A stretch of DNA of 64,000 nt from Chitinophaga pinensis (lineage in GTDB: Bacteria; Bacteroidota; Bacteroidia; Chitinophagales; CAMDFR01): NCBI GenBank assembly GCA_945860705.1, contig CAMART010000006.1:62001-126000 (forward strand), given 5' to 3'. Within the stretch, counting starts at the first letter, position 1, and each line of letters starts with the position of its first letter. Shown piece after piece: positions 36,084 through 45,779 of this stretch. The translations under genes were made by a program, and so were the position numbers. The notes beneath the pieces were generated by a model. That model saw nothing but the letters and a program-made list of their open reading frames with translations. It had not been told where the DNA came from and searched no databases.

Positions 36084-37469
36084 TTACTTTCCGATACAAA
36101 ATTTCCCGAAAATATTACCTAAAATATCTCTATCTATTTCTACCTCACCTGTGATTTCTCCTATATATTGTAATGCTCTACGAAGATCAAGTGCAATTAA
36201 TTCATTGGAGATAGTTTGATTTACACCATCACGTATTTCATCTATACATACATCAACCATTTTCAATGATTCGTAATGTCGAATATTATTAATAATAGTA
36301 TCTTCTTGTGCTATAGAGCTACTAAATGAAGTGAGAATATTTTTTAATTTGTCTAGATGTGTTTTGTCTTTGGCAGCTAATGCAATGGCTTTACTATGTG
36401 TCAAAGTACTAATCGCTTCTTCTATATCATATCCATCACAAGAGCTTATCGTATCAATTTTATTTAATACAAAGATTAATTCCTGATGCTCTTGTATATC
36501 GAGTTGTTTGGCTTCTTCAATAATATTTTTATATGGTTCATTGATATCTGCTACAAATAAAATAATACTAGCTTCTTTTATTTTTTGTTTAGCTCGTTCA
36601 ATTCCTGCATGTTCTATTGTGTCCTCAGTATTTCTAAGTCCAGCAGTATCAATAAATCGATATAAGATGCCATCGATTTGAATGGTGTCTTCAATTGTAT
36701 CGCGTGTGGTACCTGCAATATCACTTACTATAGCACGTTCTTCATTGAGCAATGCATTGAGTAAGGTAGATTTTCCAGAATTAGGTTTGCCTACTATAGC
36801 TACAGGTATTCCATTTTTTATCGCATTGCCCAATTTGAAGGATTGTATCAATGGACGAATTTTATGTTGAAGTTCGTTGAGTATGTTCAAGATTTTTTTT
36901 CTATCAGCAAACTCTACATCTTCTTCAGAAAAATCTAATTCTAATTCTAAAAGTGCTGCAAAGTCTATTAACTCTGTACGCATTTTGCTCAATTCGCTAG
37001 AAAATCCACCACGCAATTGATGTAAGGCTATTTGTTTTGATTTTTCTGAATTTACAGCTATCAAATCTGCTATAGCTTCTGCTTGAGTCAAATCGATACG
37101 TCCGTTTAAAAATGCTCGCATACTAAACTCACCAGGTTGTGCAAGACGAACTTGATGTTTACCAAGTTCTTCAATGATTTGTTGACATATAAATGGCGAA
37201 CCATGACAAGAAATTTCTATACTATCTTCAGTCGTAAATGATTTGGGTGCACGAAAAACACTGATCATCACTTCGTCTATGATTTCTTTTTTATCATTGA
37301 TGATATGACCGTAGTGTATAGTATGTGAAACCACTTTGCTTAAATCTTTAGCTGGAAATATTTGATTGCAAGCATCAATTGCATTCTTACCAGAGATACG
37401 TATCACACTGATAGCACCCATTCCAGCGGGTGATGCTACTGCTACTATGGTGTCATCGTTATACATCAT
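36084..37469 (-). CDS. mnmE: tRNA modification GTPase MnmE
   Basis: The 461-residue protein works with MnmG to modify uridine-34 in the anticodon of several tRNAs. It has the N-terminal tetrahydrofolate-binding domain (DTIVAVASPAGMGAISVIRISG), a GTPase domain with GKPNSGKSTL, DIAGTTRDT, DTAGL and NKID, and ends in the invariant FCIGK. The partner mnmG is not in this window. Its ATG shares one base with the murB stop codon, so the two are translationally coupled. Confidence 0.97.
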   Translation of the reverse strand: MMYNDDTIVAVASPAGMGAISVIRISGKNAIDACNQIFPAKDLSKVVSHTIHYGHIINDKKEIIDEVMISVFRAPKSFTTEDSIEISCHGSPFICQQIIEELGKHQVRLAQPGEFSMRAFLNGRIDLTQAEAIADLIAVNSEKSKQIALHQLRGGFSSELSKMRTELIDFAALLELELDFSEEDVEFADRKKILNILNELQHKIRPLIQSFKLGNAIKNGIPVAIVGKPNSGKSTLLNALLNEERAIVSDIAGTTRDTIEDTIQIDGILYRFIDTAGLRNTEDTIEHAGIERAKQKIKEASIILFVADINEPYKNIIEEAKQLDIQEHQELIFVLNKIDTISSCDGYDIEEAISTLTHSKAIALAAKDKTHLDKLKNILTSFSSSIAQEDTIINNIRHYESLKMVDVCIDEIRDGVNQTISNELIALDLRRALQYIGEITGEVEIDRDILGNIFGKFCIGK

Positions 37470-38500
37470 TATCTATAAATATTTACTTCAGGTGAAATAG
37501 TAATATTAAATTTTTCCTTTACAGATTGCTGAATAGCTAATGCAAGTTGATAAATTTCTTCACCTTCAGCATTTCCATAATTTACCAATACCAATGCTTG
37601 ATCTTTATGTGAACCTGTATTGCCTATTACTTTTCCTTTCCATCCACATTGTTCTATAAGCCATCCAGCAGGTATTTTGTATTGTTTTTCACTTATATTG
37701 TTAGTCAATTCATAATAAGGTGCGGTAGGATTTGCTTCGTGAAATTCCTTAAAACTGATTTCATCAATCTCTGGATTTTTAAAAAATGAACCAGCGTTAC
37801 CAAGAATTTTTGGGTCTGGTAATTTACTTGATCGGATAGCAATCACTGCATCGCTTATATCTTTTATATTAGGATTTTGTATTTGTTTTTTTGCCAATTC
37901 ATCTTTGATAGCTCCATATGAAATATTGAGAATTGCTTTTTTATTTAAACAAAAAACAACAGATGTGATGATATATTTATCTTTATGTGTATTCTTAAAA
38001 ATACTTTCTCTATATCCAAATTTGCAATCTTCGTTATTAAAATATTCAAGTTGATTTGTAGGAATATTTAGTGCTTCTACTTCATGTAATACATCTTTTA
38101 TTTCTACTCCATAAGCACCTATATTCTGCATCGGAGATGCACCTACACAGCCGGGTATCAAACTTAAGTTTTCTACTCCAGCAAAATTATTTTCAATACA
38201 ATACATCACAAACTCATGCCAAGACTCGCCAGCATTTGCTTTTACATATATATGGTTTTCGGTTTCCTTTATGATAGAAATACCTTTGATACTATTTTTT
38301 AGTATTACTCCATCAAAATTCTTGCATAATAAAAGATTGCTTCCACCACCTATTATTAGAGATTTATTTTCTTTGTATACAGTAGAATTTAATATTTCTT
38401 CTAGCTCATCTATATTAGTAAATTCTAAAAAATATTTCGCACTTACATCTATCTGAAATGTATTATATGGTTTTAGCGAAATATTCTCTATAAGATTCAC
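37469..38500 (-). CDS. murB: UDP-N-acetylenolpyruvoylglucosamine reductase
   Basis: The 343-residue flavoenzyme reduces the enolpyruvyl group to lactyl in peptidoglycan precursor synthesis. FAD-binding motifs SLIIGGGSNLLL and LIPGCVGASPMQNIGAYGVEI are clear, as is GYRESIFKN, NAGSFFKNP with the catalytic Ser, and the C-terminal PAGWLIEQCGWKG. The length and the inserted domain match the long type I form (E. coli-like). The start is GTG at 38500, 9 nt after the kup stop; the end overlaps mnmE by one base. Confidence 0.95.
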   Translation of the reverse strand: MNLIENISLKPYNTFQIDVSAKYFLEFTNIDELEEILNSTVYKENKSLIIGGGSNLLLCKNFDGVILKNSIKGISIIKETENHIYVKANAGESWHEFVMYCIENNFAGVENLSLIPGCVGASPMQNIGAYGVEIKDVLHEVEALNIPTNQLEYFNNEDCKFGYRESIFKNTHKDKYIITSVVFCLNKKAILNISYGAIKDELAKKQIQNPNIKDISDAVIAIRSSKLPDPKILGNAGSFFKNPEIDEISFKEFHEANPTAPYYELTNNISEKQYKIPAGWLIEQCGWKGKVIGNTGSHKDQALVLVNYGNAEGEEIYQLALAIQQSVKEKFNITISPEVNIYR

Positions 38501-38509
38501 AGTTTGTTT

Positions 38510-40504
38510 TTATACAATTCTTTTTAGTTCAATATCTTCATCGTGAGATAAAATCAAAGGAACAGTTTCTATCGTAACATGTGAATGATCTAGACCAAAA
38601 GCTTTTTCTTCTGATAGTGCAAATTTCTTGAAGAAGAAATAATAGTACATTGTTGCACGATCTAGTAAACTTAACTGGAATGGATCTGTCAGCATTTTTT
38701 CTATTACAACAAATCTAAAATCACCAGCCACATTGTGTTTTCTGAGTGATGGATGTTTACTTAAAATATCCAACTCACCACTTTCAACTAATTCTTCTAT
38801 CACTTCATGAAATAAGAAATTGACACGTGGTTGTTCTCTAAATCCTAATTTTAATTCTATTCTATATAAGATACCTGGTATTAGATTTTCTACTTTATAT
38901 TCTCTATTATATGCAGTGTCAAGGGTGTCTACGTGTACTAACCAATATGTGTCAGCACGTTTTGGCTTTTGATTGATGATACTATAGAGTGTTTTAGCTT
39001 CGATTTCTGTGTTATAGTTTGCACTGGTTAGGTATACTAGATTTGATGCAAATTTTGGTATAGTTTCATCTTTACTCAAATCTGTAAGTAGTTCGTAGTA
39101 ATCTTCAATCTGATTAAATCGAACATATCTATTTTTTATTTTTCTAGCTCTATGCCAAACCAACATTACAGAAAAAATAATAGAACCTACCAATAATGTG
39201 AACCAGCCACCTTCTAGTATTTTACTAATATTACCCATTAAAAATATACCTTCAATAGTCAAAAAAACTATAGTAAATGTGAGTACTAAAATTTTATTTA
39301 CTTTTCTACTTATCAAAAATACACTTACGAGAATAGTAGTCATAAGCATAGTGAGTGTGATAGAGAGTCCATAAGCATGCTCCATATGACTAGAAGTTTG
39401 GAAATAAAGCACTACTACAATACATCCCATGAGCAAAAGCCAATTGATTGCTGGAGCATATATTTGTCCTTTTTCTTCAGAAGGATAATTTATTTTCACT
39501 TTAGGCCAAAAATTGAGACGCATAGCTTCACTGATAAGTGTAAAAGACCCTGTAATCAATGCCTGTGATGCAATAATAGTAGATAAAGTAGCTATAACTA
39601 TACCAGGATATAAAAACCATGAAGGCATGATAGCATAAAAAGGATTGAAGGCTTCAAAAACTTCTTTTCCACCTACAGATACGAATGTACCAATTTGTTT
39701 TCCAAAATGATTGTTTAATAAGAATGCGCCCTGTCCTAGATAGTTGAGTATAAGTGCCGTTTTTACAAATATCCACGAAGTACGTATATTATTTTTACCA
39801 CAGTGACCTAAGTCTGAGTAGAGTGCTTCTGCTCCTGTAGTACATAAAAATACAGCCCCTAAAATCCCCAATCCCGCTGGATTTTCTATTAGTAATACTA
39901 TAGCATAATATGGATTAAATGCTTTTAAAACTATAGGGTTTTGTATGATTTGAAAGACACCAAGTGTAGCTAACATACTAAACCATATAAACATCACTGG
40001 TCCAAATATTCTACCAATTACTTTTGTACCAAACTGCTGTATAATAAAAAGCATGGATATAATAATAATCACAACCGTTACTATCTGATATTGAGTGATA
40101 GAAGGTCTCACTATTTTTAAACCTTCTATAGCAGAACAAACCGAAATAGGAGGAGTGATGATACCATCTGCTAATAATGCACATCCGCCTATCATGGCAG
40201 GAATGATCAACCATTTTGCTTTTCTTCTTACAAGAGAAAACAAGGAGAAAATGCCTCCTTCACCTCTATTGTCTGCTTGTAGTGTTATGATTACATATTT
40301 GATGGTAGTTTGTAGGGTCAGTGTCCATATAACACAAGATATACCCCCCAATATAAGATATTCAGAGATGCTCTCTTCACCAATTATTGCTTTAAATACA
40401 TATAAAGGTGAAGTACCAATATCTCCATAAATAATACCTAGAGTTACTAATAATCCTGCAAATGTAATTTTGCTAAGGTGTCCATGATTTTTTTGTTTGC
40501 TCAT
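38510..40504 (-). CDS. kup: KUP-family potassium uptake transporter
   Basis: The 664-residue protein has about 12 membrane helices and the family signature GIIYGDIGTSPLYVFKAI near the N-terminus, followed by ADNRGEGGIFSLFSLVR, GGCALLADGIITPPISVCSAIEGL and TGAEALYSDLGHCGKNNIR. The last about 190 residues are the cytoplasmic C-terminal domain. It takes up K+ with protons. It is the first gene of the kup-murB-mnmE unit on the minus strand and diverges from the helicase gene. Confidence 0.95.
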   Translation of the reverse strand: MSKQKNHGHLSKITFAGLLVTLGIIYGDIGTSPLYVFKAIIGEESISEYLILGGISCVIWTLTLQTTIKYVIITLQADNRGEGGIFSLFSLVRRKAKWLIIPAMIGGCALLADGIITPPISVCSAIEGLKIVRPSITQYQIVTVVIIIISMLFIIQQFGTKVIGRIFGPVMFIWFSMLATLGVFQIIQNPIVLKAFNPYYAIVLLIENPAGLGILGAVFLCTTGAEALYSDLGHCGKNNIRTSWIFVKTALILNYLGQGAFLLNNHFGKQIGTFVSVGGKEVFEAFNPFYAIMPSWFLYPGIVIATLSTIIASQALITGSFTLISEAMRLNFWPKVKINYPSEEKGQIYAPAINWLLLMGCIVVVLYFQTSSHMEHAYGLSITLTMLMTTILVSVFLISRKVNKILVLTFTIVFLTIEGIFLMGNISKILEGGWFTLLVGSIIFSVMLVWHRARKIKNRYVRFNQIEDYYELLTDLSKDETIPKFASNLVYLTSANYNTEIEAKTLYSIINQKPKRADTYWLVHVDTLDTAYNREYKVENLIPGILYRIELKLGFREQPRVNFLFHEVIEELVESGELDILSKHPSLRKHNVAGDFRFVVIEKMLTDPFQLSLLDRATMYYYFFFKKFALSEEKAFGLDHSHVTIETVPLILSHDEDIELKRIV

Positions 40505-40610
40505 AAGAATATGTAAAATAAATAGTTGTAAAATTACTGATTTTAAAGAGAATAGGAGTAAAATTGATTGAGATAAATGTTTATAAATCGTTTAATGGCA
40601 ATATTTTCCG

Positions 40611-40618
40611 TACCTTTG
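40611..40618 (+). promoter_or_regulatory. Bacteroidota -7 promoter box (TACCTTTG) for the helicase gene
   Basis: TACCTTTG is the classic form of TAnnTTTG, 29 nt before the ATG at 40648. Confidence 0.7.
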
Positions 40619-40647
40619 CAATGGATTAAATATATTAAAATCAATAC

Positions 40648-42441
40648 ATGAGTACTATTACATCATTTGCAGACTTCGGTTTTTCATCAGAAATATTCGA
40701 AGCTGTAAAATCAAAAGGTTACGAGATTCCTTCACCAATTCAAGCGCAAGCTATTCCTTTATTACTAAGTTCAAATACTAATTTAGTTGGGAAAGCTCAA
40801 ACAGGCACAGGTAAGACTGCCGCCTTTTCTTTACCTATATTAGAAAAATTAGGAACTAACAATAAAAAAGTAAAAGCTATTGTTCTTACACCAACTAGAG
40901 AGCTTGCCAATCAAGTAGCCGAAGAAATGGTATCACTCAAAGGTGCAAAAAAACTAAGAATACAAACTGTATATGGCGGTCAAAGTATGGGAAAACAATT
41001 AGATGCTCTTCAAAGAGGGGTAGATATTGTTATCGGTACTCCGGGTCGTATAAAAGATCATATCAATAGAGGTACACTTAAAATAGATGATTTGGATTTC
41101 TTTGTTCTTGATGAAGCAGATGAAATGCTCAACATGGGTTTTCTTGAAGAGATAGAAGAAATACTGGAGTATACTAATGATGAAAAACAAATGTTGTTGT
41201 TTTCAGCTACTATGCCTAAAAAAATATTGAAGTTAATCAGTCAATACATGAGTGATTATAAGCTGATAGAGATAGAGAGTCAACAACAAACTACGCAGTT
41301 AGTAGATCAAATTCATTATGAAATAAAAGGCAGTGATAGATTTGAAGCACTTTGTAGAATTATCGATTGCAGTAAAGAATTCTATGGTATTGTTTTTTGT
41401 AATACAAAAAGAGAAGTAGATGAAGTAAATGCAAGACTCAATGAACGTGGTATAGAAAGTGAAGCATTACATGGTGACATCATGCAAGCACAGCGCGAAA
41501 ATATCATGAAAAAACTAAAAAAACATAAATGCAACGTGCTAGTAGCTACAGATGTAGCAGCACGTGGTATAGATGTAAATGACTTGACACACGTAATCAA
41601 CTTTGAACTACCACAGGATCCAGAAAGCTACGTACACCGTATTGGTAGAACCGGTAGAGCTGGTAAAGAAGGTATTGCTATTACATTTGTTTCTAAAAAC
41701 GAACGTAGTGACTTTATGTTTATTCAAAAAATTACGAATACTAAAATTCGTAAAGGTGAATTGCCTACTGTAAAAGACGTATTGGAAGTAAAAAAACAAA
41801 TCATAAAAGATAAAATCACTAATATTATCGAACATGGAGGTTATTCTTATTATGAAGAACTAGCTCAAGAAATATTGGAGAGTAATGATCCAGAAGTAGC
41901 TTTAGCAGCTATTTTAAAACAGGCTTTCAAAGATCAGCTTAATATTGATAAATATCAAGATTTTGTAGTACCACAATATGATGAAAGACATACTGGTGCT
42001 AGAAGAGATCATGGAAATGGTAGAAGTAATACTAGTAGAATCTTTATCGCATTAGGTAAAAAAGACAATAAAGGACCTAGAGATATCGTAGATTTTATTA
42101 CTCAAGAAACTACTCTTAAAGGTGGTGAAATAGATGAGGTAAGAGTTTTTGATGCATTCTCATTTGCTACTATACCAAATGAAGAAGCTAATATACTTAT
42201 AGCTATGCACAAAAAATTGGCTAAAGGCAATAAACCTTTGGTGACGATAGCTAAAGACAGAGACGATGAAAGAGGCGGTGGAGGTACAAGAAGTGGTGGA
42301 TTTAGAAGAGACGGAGGTGGAAGAAGTGGTGGTGGCAGAAGCGGAGGCTACGGTGGAGGTGGCAGAAGTGGAGGCTATGGTGGAGGTGGAGATAGAAACT
42401 CCGACGGTGGTGGTACTGAAAGAAAAAGATTTAAAAGATAA
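40648..42441 (+). CDS. DEAD-box RNA helicase with DbpA-like RNA-binding domain and Gly/Arg-rich tail
   Basis: The 597-residue protein has the Q motif region GYEIPSPIQAQAI, motif I AQTGTGKT, PTRELANQ, GTPGR, DEAD, SAT, and VATDVAARGIDVNDLTHVINFELPQDPESYVHRIGRTGRAG. After the helicase core a DbpA-type RNA-binding domain (about residues 465-540, SRIFIALGKKDNKGPRDIVDFITQETTLKGGEIDEVRVFDAFSFATI) is followed by about 50 residues of GGGRSGGYGG-type repeats. The tail is encoded by a GGTGGA-rich imperfect repeat. It probably remodels rRNA during ribosome assembly or at low temperature. Confidence 0.95.
   Translation: MSTITSFADFGFSSEIFEAVKSKGYEIPSPIQAQAIPLLLSSNTNLVGKAQTGTGKTAAFSLPILEKLGTNNKKVKAIVLTPTRELANQVAEEMVSLKGAKKLRIQTVYGGQSMGKQLDALQRGVDIVIGTPGRIKDHINRGTLKIDDLDFFVLDEADEMLNMGFLEEIEEILEYTNDEKQMLLFSATMPKKILKLISQYMSDYKLIEIESQQQTTQLVDQIHYEIKGSDRFEALCRIIDCSKEFYGIVFCNTKREVDEVNARLNERGIESEALHGDIMQAQRENIMKKLKKHKCNVLVATDVAARGIDVNDLTHVINFELPQDPESYVHRIGRTGRAGKEGIAITFVSKNERSDFMFIQKITNTKIRKGELPTVKDVLEVKKQIIKDKITNIIEHGGYSYYEELAQEILESNDPEVALAAILKQAFKDQLNIDKYQDFVVPQYDERHTGARRDHGNGRSNTSRIFIALGKKDNKGPRDIVDFITQETTLKGGEIDEVRVFDAFSFATIPNEEANILIAMHKKLAKGNKPLVTIAKDRDDERGGGGTRSGGFRRDGGGRSGGGRSGGYGGGGRSGGYGGGGDRNSDGGGTERKRFKR
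42280..42425 (+). repeat. GGTGGA-rich imperfect repeat encoding the helicase tail
   Basis: The tail is built from tandem GGTGGxGGAAGAAGTGG-type units coding for Gly/Arg/Ser; this sequence is prone to length change. Confidence 0.6.
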
Positions 42442-42446
42442 ATAAA

Positions 42447-42476
42447 AAAAGCGACCAATTTTGGTCGCTTTTTTTT
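42447..42476. terminator. Bidirectional terminator after the helicase gene
   Basis: A 10-12-bp stem (42449-42458 with 42461-42470) has A and T runs on both sides. It serves the helicase gene and the convergent DUF4412 gene. Confidence 0.88.
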
Positions 42477-42490
42477 CGTGTAAAAATATT

Positions 42491-43282
42491 TTACATTTTA
42501 TTTATTGCATATGCAGATGTGCTTATTGTTTTAGTAGTGGTTTTATTAAACTGAGTGACTTCCATTTTAGTTTCAAGCACATTGTTTTTGTACATAAGGC
42601 ATTCCATAGCCATACCTGCTGCAGTTGGGTAGGAGTATCCATTTAAGTAGCTTCTCAAAAAAGATGAATTGATATTTTGATTAAATATTGATGGGCAAAT
42701 CCACATCACTACTTTTGTGTTTCTTTCAGTATTTATACATACATATTCCTCGCATTTATAGCCCTGAATCATTTTTGTGTTGCCAGTTTTTTTGCAGTCG
42801 GTATTTGTGTTTGCAGTAGTACTTTGGGTAGATTTCATTTGTTCTTGTTGTTCTCTACTCATAAATGCATTCAAAGTAATAGCCATTCCAGTCATTTCTT
42901 TATTATTCAGCGTAATCATAGCATTTTGAGTGTAGTCGTATATCATCGTGATATCGTCCTTTTTGGTTGTAGATTCTATAATACGAAATCCCATTGTTTT
43001 CTTAGAGCTATTTAAATAAATTTCCATATCAGATTCGCTACTTATTTTATCTTTTTTATAAGTTGTAGTGTGCATCATCAGTGTTTGTGAAAAAGTATAC
43101 GTTGGTTCTACTTTTACATTCGTCAGATTGCCATACATCCACTGTTTGAGTGCACTACTACTATCATTCATGTATTTGTCTTCATATTTTTGTTCTATAG
43201 CATCACGTACGTATCCTCTTTGTGCATGGATAGTAGATGAGAAAAAACAGATTAGAATTAAACTGAAAAATATTGATTTCAT
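42491..43282 (-). CDS. Secreted DUF4412 domain protein
   Basis: The 263-residue protein has a signal peptide (SIFFSLILICFFSSTIHAQ) and a region typical of DUF4412: YNDF-like lead, MIYDYTQNAMITLNNKEMTGMAI, GYKCEEYVCINTERNTKVVMWICPSI and FLRSYLNGYSYPTAAGMAMECLMYKN. The family is periplasmic or surface-located with an outer-membrane lipoprotein-carrier-like beta fold; its role is unknown. Three Cys residues cluster in the middle. Single-gene unit ending at the terminator 42447-42476. Confidence 0.8.
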   Translation of the reverse strand: MKSIFFSLILICFFSSTIHAQRGYVRDAIEQKYEDKYMNDSSSALKQWMYGNLTNVKVEPTYTFSQTLMMHTTTYKKDKISSESDMEIYLNSSKKTMGFRIIESTTKKDDITMIYDYTQNAMITLNNKEMTGMAITLNAFMSREQQEQMKSTQSTTANTNTDCKKTGNTKMIQGYKCEEYVCINTERNTKVVMWICPSIFNQNINSSFLRSYLNGYSYPTAAGMAMECLMYKNNVLETKMEVTQFNKTTTKTISTSAYAINKM

Positions 43283-43465
43283 TTGTGTAAATTTTATGAT
43301 ACAAAGAAATAAATTTTACCCTAACTAAAAACAGTGAAATAGGTGGATTTGTGATAAAAAACATGAAGTAATTGAAAATAAATATCAAAATAAATTTGGA
43401 ATTATAAAAAAATATGTTTAAGTTCGTATTATTAAGTTCTTAGTAATAACCAAATATATTTCCAC

Positions 43466-44491
43466 ATGAAACTAGTTTATAATTCTTCAACAGCCAACAG
43501 CCAACAGCCAACAGCCAATAAAAAACCAGTAGTATTTAATCAAATAAAAATCATATTATTTATGTTTTTATTTATAAGTGCTACTACTAAAATCTCTCAA
43601 GCTCAAATTTATTCTAATGGTGTCACTACAATATCTGGAGATAATACCGGTATTGGTATCAATACTCCTACAGCTAGAATGCAGATATATAGTAATGTAG
43701 CAAGTGGCAGTACTCCTCACTTAAAATTTACAAAAGACATGCTTACTAGTGGAGGTGGAGGCTCGTTTGTCACTAAGTCAGCTGAATGGACAGTAGATGG
43801 TACTTATTTTGAAATGAAATTTTTGAATATTAATTCAGATAATTCTCAAATTCAATTGTTAGGATTGCATAGAGATTTTGTAAAAGTATATGCGCCAAGT
43901 TTTATAGTAAATAGTAATTTTAAAATCACTCAAGATGGTGATGTAGGTATAGGAACACTTACACCAGATGCAAAATTTCATATGCCCAATGGACAGTTTC
44001 ACATGAATAATGGCTCTATAAAACTGGATTATGGATTACTAAACTTAGGAACAGGACCTTTGCTATCTGGCAATAAACTTCAAGTAGATGGAGGGAATGT
44101 AAAGATAACCAATGGTAAATTAGTAGTAGGTAATGTACCTAGCTTACCAGCAGGGTTTTCTATTTATGCAAAAGATGGTATACTTACAGAAAGAGTAAAA
44201 GTAGCAGTAGCAAGTACTGCAGATTGGAGTGATTTTGTATTTGACAAAAATTATAAATTATTACCAATAGCTGATCTGAAAACATATATTCATACAAATA
44301 AACACTTACCCTCAGTTCCATCTGCAAACGAAGTTGTAAGCAATGGTGTAGACCTTGTAAAAATGGATGCCACTTTGCTACAAAAGATAGAAGAACTTAC
44401 TCTATATACAATAGACCTATACCAGAGCAATGAAAAGCTTAAAGCTGAATTAGCGATACTACAAGCTCAGATTAATAATCTTAAAAAATAA
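43466..44491 (+). CDS. Secreted tail-fibre-like protein with C-terminal coiled coil; heptamer repeat near its start
   Basis: The 341-residue protein has a hydrophobic signal at residues 26-45 (QIKIILFMFLFISATTKISQAQ). It belongs to a Bacteroidota group with short GIGTxxPxAKFHM repeats (GIGINTPTARMQI, GIGTLTPDAKFHM), then LTERVKVAVASTADWSDFVFDKNYKLLPIADLKTYIHTNKHLPSVPSANEV and a C-terminal coiled coil (LLQKIEELTLYTIDLYQSNEKLKAELAILQAQINNLKK) similar to phage tail-fibre chaperone ends. The 5' end contains four perfect AACAGCC units, so the residues before the signal (SQQPTAN) are set by the copy number. It heads a seven-gene same-strand block to 48695. Confidence 0.75.
   Translation: MKLVYNSSTANSQQPTANKKPVVFNQIKIILFMFLFISATTKISQAQIYSNGVTTISGDNTGIGINTPTARMQIYSNVASGSTPHLKFTKDMLTSGGGGSFVTKSAEWTVDGTYFEMKFLNINSDNSQIQLLGLHRDFVKVYAPSFIVNSNFKITQDGDVGIGTLTPDAKFHMPNGQFHMNNGSIKLDYGLLNLGTGPLLSGNKLQVDGGNVKITNGKLVVGNVPSLPAGFSIYAKDGILTERVKVAVASTADWSDFVFDKNYKLLPIADLKTYIHTNKHLPSVPSANEVVSNGVDLVKMDATLLQKIEELTLYTIDLYQSNEKLKAELAILQAQINNLKK
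43489..43516 (+). repeat. Heptanucleotide repeat (AACAGCC) x4 inside the 5' end of the gene at 43466
   Basis: Four exact copies of AACAGCC lie 23 nt after the ATG and before the signal-peptide codons. Seven is not a multiple of three, so gain or loss of one unit would shift the frame. Confidence 0.9.
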
Positions 44492-44495
44492 GGTT

Positions 44496-45134
44496 ATGAA
44501 AAAATTGCATTTATTATCATTGAGTATATTTCTCAGTTTAATTAGCTATGGACAAAATGACTATATCTATAAAATAATTGATTCTACAATTATTCAAGAC
44601 TCTTCATTGTTTGGTGCTCAAATAGAAATAGATATAGATAATGATGATATTATAGATATGACTATTGACTATGTTTATACTGATGAAAGTGATTCAGTAA
44701 GTTTTGAAGATACAACATTTTATGTAGTCAGCAAGTTAGATATTTCTTCTATTATGTTTGATGATTATCAATTGGCATTCATAATTCATGATATGAATGA
44801 AGAACCTACAGATAGCACATTCGATGCACTACCAAAAGAGCCATATGAATATATTGATCATACTGCAAACTGGAGTACAGATTTTGCAGGAGCTTACCAA
44901 CTTTATTTTGGTCGTTCAGTAAATACTAGCTCAGGTATAGCATATGAAGGAGCTAATTTTAATAAAGATATTAAATATTACCCTTTTAGAATAAATATGC
45001 CACAAAACAATACAGATAATTGGTATTATGGATGGATACAGTTAGAACATAAAGATGGATATATACATATTGAAGATTTATTTCTAAATTTAGTACCTGA
45101 TGAAGGAATACATGTAGGTCAAACATCAAAATAA
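44496..45134 (+). CDS. Secreted acidic protein of unknown function
   Basis: I do not recognise it. The 212-residue protein has a signal peptide (MKKLHLLSLSIFLSLISYGQ) and is very acidic in its first half (EIDIDNDDIIDMTIDYVYTDESDSVSF), which may bind Ca ions. The second half has the pattern NTDNWYYGWIQLEHKDGYIHIEDLFLNLVPDEGIHVGQ, a beta-rich ending found in surface proteins that report a property of a secreted unit. It starts 4 nt after the preceding stop and 10 nt before the lipoprotein array. No T9SS signal is seen. Confidence 0.7.
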   Translation: MKKLHLLSLSIFLSLISYGQNDYIYKIIDSTIIQDSSLFGAQIEIDIDNDDIIDMTIDYVYTDESDSVSFEDTTFYVVSKLDISSIMFDDYQLAFIIHDMNEEPTDSTFDALPKEPYEYIDHTANWSTDFAGAYQLYFGRSVNTSSGIAYEGANFNKDIKYYPFRINMPQNNTDNWYYGWIQLEHKDGYIHIEDLFLNLVPDEGIHVGQTSK

Positions 45135-45144
45135 ATATTTTTAT

Positions 45145-45465
45145 ATGAATCAAATCAAGTACATAATACTATTACTAATTACTACATTGTTTTTCAGTTC
45201 TTGTAAAAAATGTTGGGAATGTGAGTTTCAATATTACAAAACGAGCTATACCAAAGGTAGTAGTACAGTGATAGTAGAAGCTAAAGGAACAGGAGCAGAT
45301 TATGATAGTCTTTTAAAATATCAAAGCATGGGCTATATGTATGATTCTTTGCTTGAATATAATCCTTCTAAGATAGAAGAGTATTGTGGTACAAAAAAAG
45401 AGATGGAAACAGATATTAATGAAAATAATATAAACGATAATAAATCATGTCATCCAGTAAAGTAA
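45145..45465 (+). CDS. Small Cys-rich lipoprotein, first of four tandem paralogues
   Basis: Not a family I recognise. The 106-residue protein has a lipobox (FFSSC) directly followed by KKCWECEF, so the lipidated Cys is three residues before a C-x2-C pair. Later comes EEYCGTKKEMETDINENN and the end CHPVK. The pattern CxxC ... EYCG ... CxPxK returns in the next genes. Four Cys remain for disulfides or metal binding after lipidation. The next gene starts inside the CHPVK codons (ATG at 45447), a 19-nt overlap. Confidence 0.8.
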   Translation: MNQIKYIILLLITTLFFSSCKKCWECEFQYYKTSYTKGSSTVIVEAKGTGADYDSLLKYQSMGYMYDSLLEYNPSKIEEYCGTKKEMETDINENNINDNKSCHPVK

Positions 45466-45779
45466 AAAAAATATTTTTTAAAATCATACTGCTATTTTCG
45501 GTATTATCTTTCAGCTCTTGTAAAAAATGCTGGGAGTGCCAGTTCAAACAGTATAAAGCAAGATATTCAAATGGAGTAAATACAGTCATTGTAGAAGCAG
45601 AAGGAAATATAGCTTACATGAATGTATATTACGAATATGATGCAATGGGTTATTATGAAGATAGTATTATCACAGATAAAATTATTACCGAAGAATACTG
45701 CGGTACAAAAAAAGAAATGGAAATAGATATCAATAAAAACAATACAACACTTGATAAACAATGCTATCCAATAAAATAA
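45447..45779 (+). CDS. Small Cys-rich lipoprotein, second paralogue
   Basis: The 110-residue protein repeats the pattern of its neighbour: lipobox SFSSC, then KKCWECQF, RYSNGVNTVIVEAEG, EEYCGTKKEMEIDINKNN and the end CYPIK. It is the copy most like the first (same KKCWEC and EYCGTKKEME). Its N-terminus MSSSKV is translated out of frame from the codons for the end of the first gene, and the next gene starts inside its own CYPIK codons (ATG 45761), again a 19-nt overlap. No separate ribosome site is visible, so reinitiation is likely. Confidence 0.8.
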   Translation: MSSSKVKKIFFKIILLFSVLSFSSCKKCWECQFKQYKARYSNGVNTVIVEAEGNIAYMNVYYEYDAMGYYEDSIITDKIITEEYCGTKKEMEIDINKNNTTLDKQCYPIK

